6,129 nt of DNA from Planctomycetaceae bacterium (GTDB lineage: Bacteria; Planctomycetota; Planctomycetia; Pirellulales; JAEUIK01), in contig WGDQ01000647.1 in NCBI GenBank assembly GCA_015493185.1, forward strand, positions 1 to 6,129, in the 5' to 3' direction. A program made the position numbers and the translations under genes. Below the pieces are notes generated by a model. It was not told the DNA's origin, searched no databases, and was given only the letters and a program-made list of their open reading frames with translations. Shown here piece after piece: positions 5,830-6,129 of this stretch. Every line of letters starts with the position of its first letter. Positions within the stretch are counted from its first letter, which is position 1.

Positions 5830-6129
5830 ATGGCCGACTTTGTTGTGGCAATTACCGGCGCAAGCGGGGCGGTTTACGCCGTCCGGTTGCTCGACGTGCT
5901 CGTGCGCGCAAGCCGCAACGTGCAGCTCACCATCAGCCCCGCGGGCCGCGATGTGCTGGCAACCGAGTTGGGGATTCAGGTCGATTTGGACCAATTCGAC
6001 ATTGCAGCCATTTGCCCGGCGGCCACACGACCAGGTGAAAGTCTTCCCCCATCGGTGCGCGGGCTTTGGAACGGCCCTGAAAAAAAACACCCGCCGACCG
6101 CCGTCCCGCCCGCATCCGCGGACAGCGCC
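5830..6129 (+). CDS. ubiX: Flavin prenyltransferase UbiX, N-terminal part (runs off the window)
   Basis: UbiX joins a dimethylallyl group to FMN to make prenylated FMN, the cofactor of UbiD-type decarboxylases. The frame is open from ATG 5830 to the window edge (100 codons), about half of a normal UbiX. The N-terminus is clear: VVAITGASGAVYAVRLLDVL (5-24) is the nucleotide-binding Rossmann-like start with S12 in GASG, followed by LTISPAGRDVLATELG (33-48), where S36 and E46 align with the conserved Ser and Glu of characterised UbiX proteins. After about residue 55 the sequence becomes Pro/Ala/Lys-rich and no longer matches the family core. This may be a lineage-specific insertion before the missing ASGSF-type motif, or a frameshift near the edge. 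GGA at 5818-5820 lies 9 nt before the start codon and may be the ribosome site. Together with ubiE it suggests quinone synthesis. Confidence 0.88.
   Translation, partial: MADFVVAITGASGAVYAVRLLDVLVRASRNVQLTISPAGRDVLATELGIQVDLDQFDIAAICPAATRPGESLPPSVRGLWNGPEKKHPPTAVPPASADSA

Overview
The window is a GC-rich stretch of bacterial chromosome carrying six protein genes, two of them cut by the window edges. It reads as ordinary housekeeping DNA, most likely from a planctomycete (Pirellulales-like). That placement is an inference from three things: a single-chain bacterial-type glycyl-tRNA synthetase, a ComB-like phosphatase in a clearly bacterial setting, and a UbiE with an added Ser/Pro/Ala-rich N-terminus. 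I saw no mobile element, CRISPR array, tRNA or rRNA gene, and no previously undescribed defence or mobile system.

Layout from left to right. Positions 2-430 (+) hold the 3' part of a small membrane protein with two transmembrane helices and a coiled-coil tail. It converges on a minus-strand block across a 253-bp gap that contains an 8-bp hairpin and a (TCT)7 microsatellite. The minus-strand block reads, in transcription order: comB-like 2-phosphosulfolactate phosphatase (4228-3401), a 279-bp gap, glycyl-tRNA synthetase (3121-1502), and a sugar phosphate isomerase/epimerase-like TIM barrel (1505-684). The last two genes overlap by 4 bp (ATGA) and should be one translationally coupled operon. 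A 345-bp divergent intergenic region (4229-4573) separates comB from ubiE (4574-5359, +). A 470-bp gap without a convincing gene follows, and then the 5' part of ubiX (5830 to the window end, +).

How the genes fit together. ubiE (C-methylation of demethylmenaquinone) and ubiX (prenylated-FMN synthase, which supplies the cofactor of UbiD-type decarboxylases) are co-oriented and point to menaquinone synthesis. A UbiX beside UbiE suits the futalosine route, whose late steps need a UbiX/UbiD-type decarboxylation, better than the classical MenA route, but the window does not contain the genes that would prove it. comB, glyQS and the isomerase show no obvious shared pathway.

The least ordinary part is the comB/ubiE intergenic region. 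It holds four tandem copies of an octamer (consensus CTATYCSG), two separate 8-bp inverted repeats, a 10-bp palindrome overlapping one of them, and a 4-codon mini-ORF whose stop overlaps the ubiE start. These are visible in the sequence; any regulatory role is inference.
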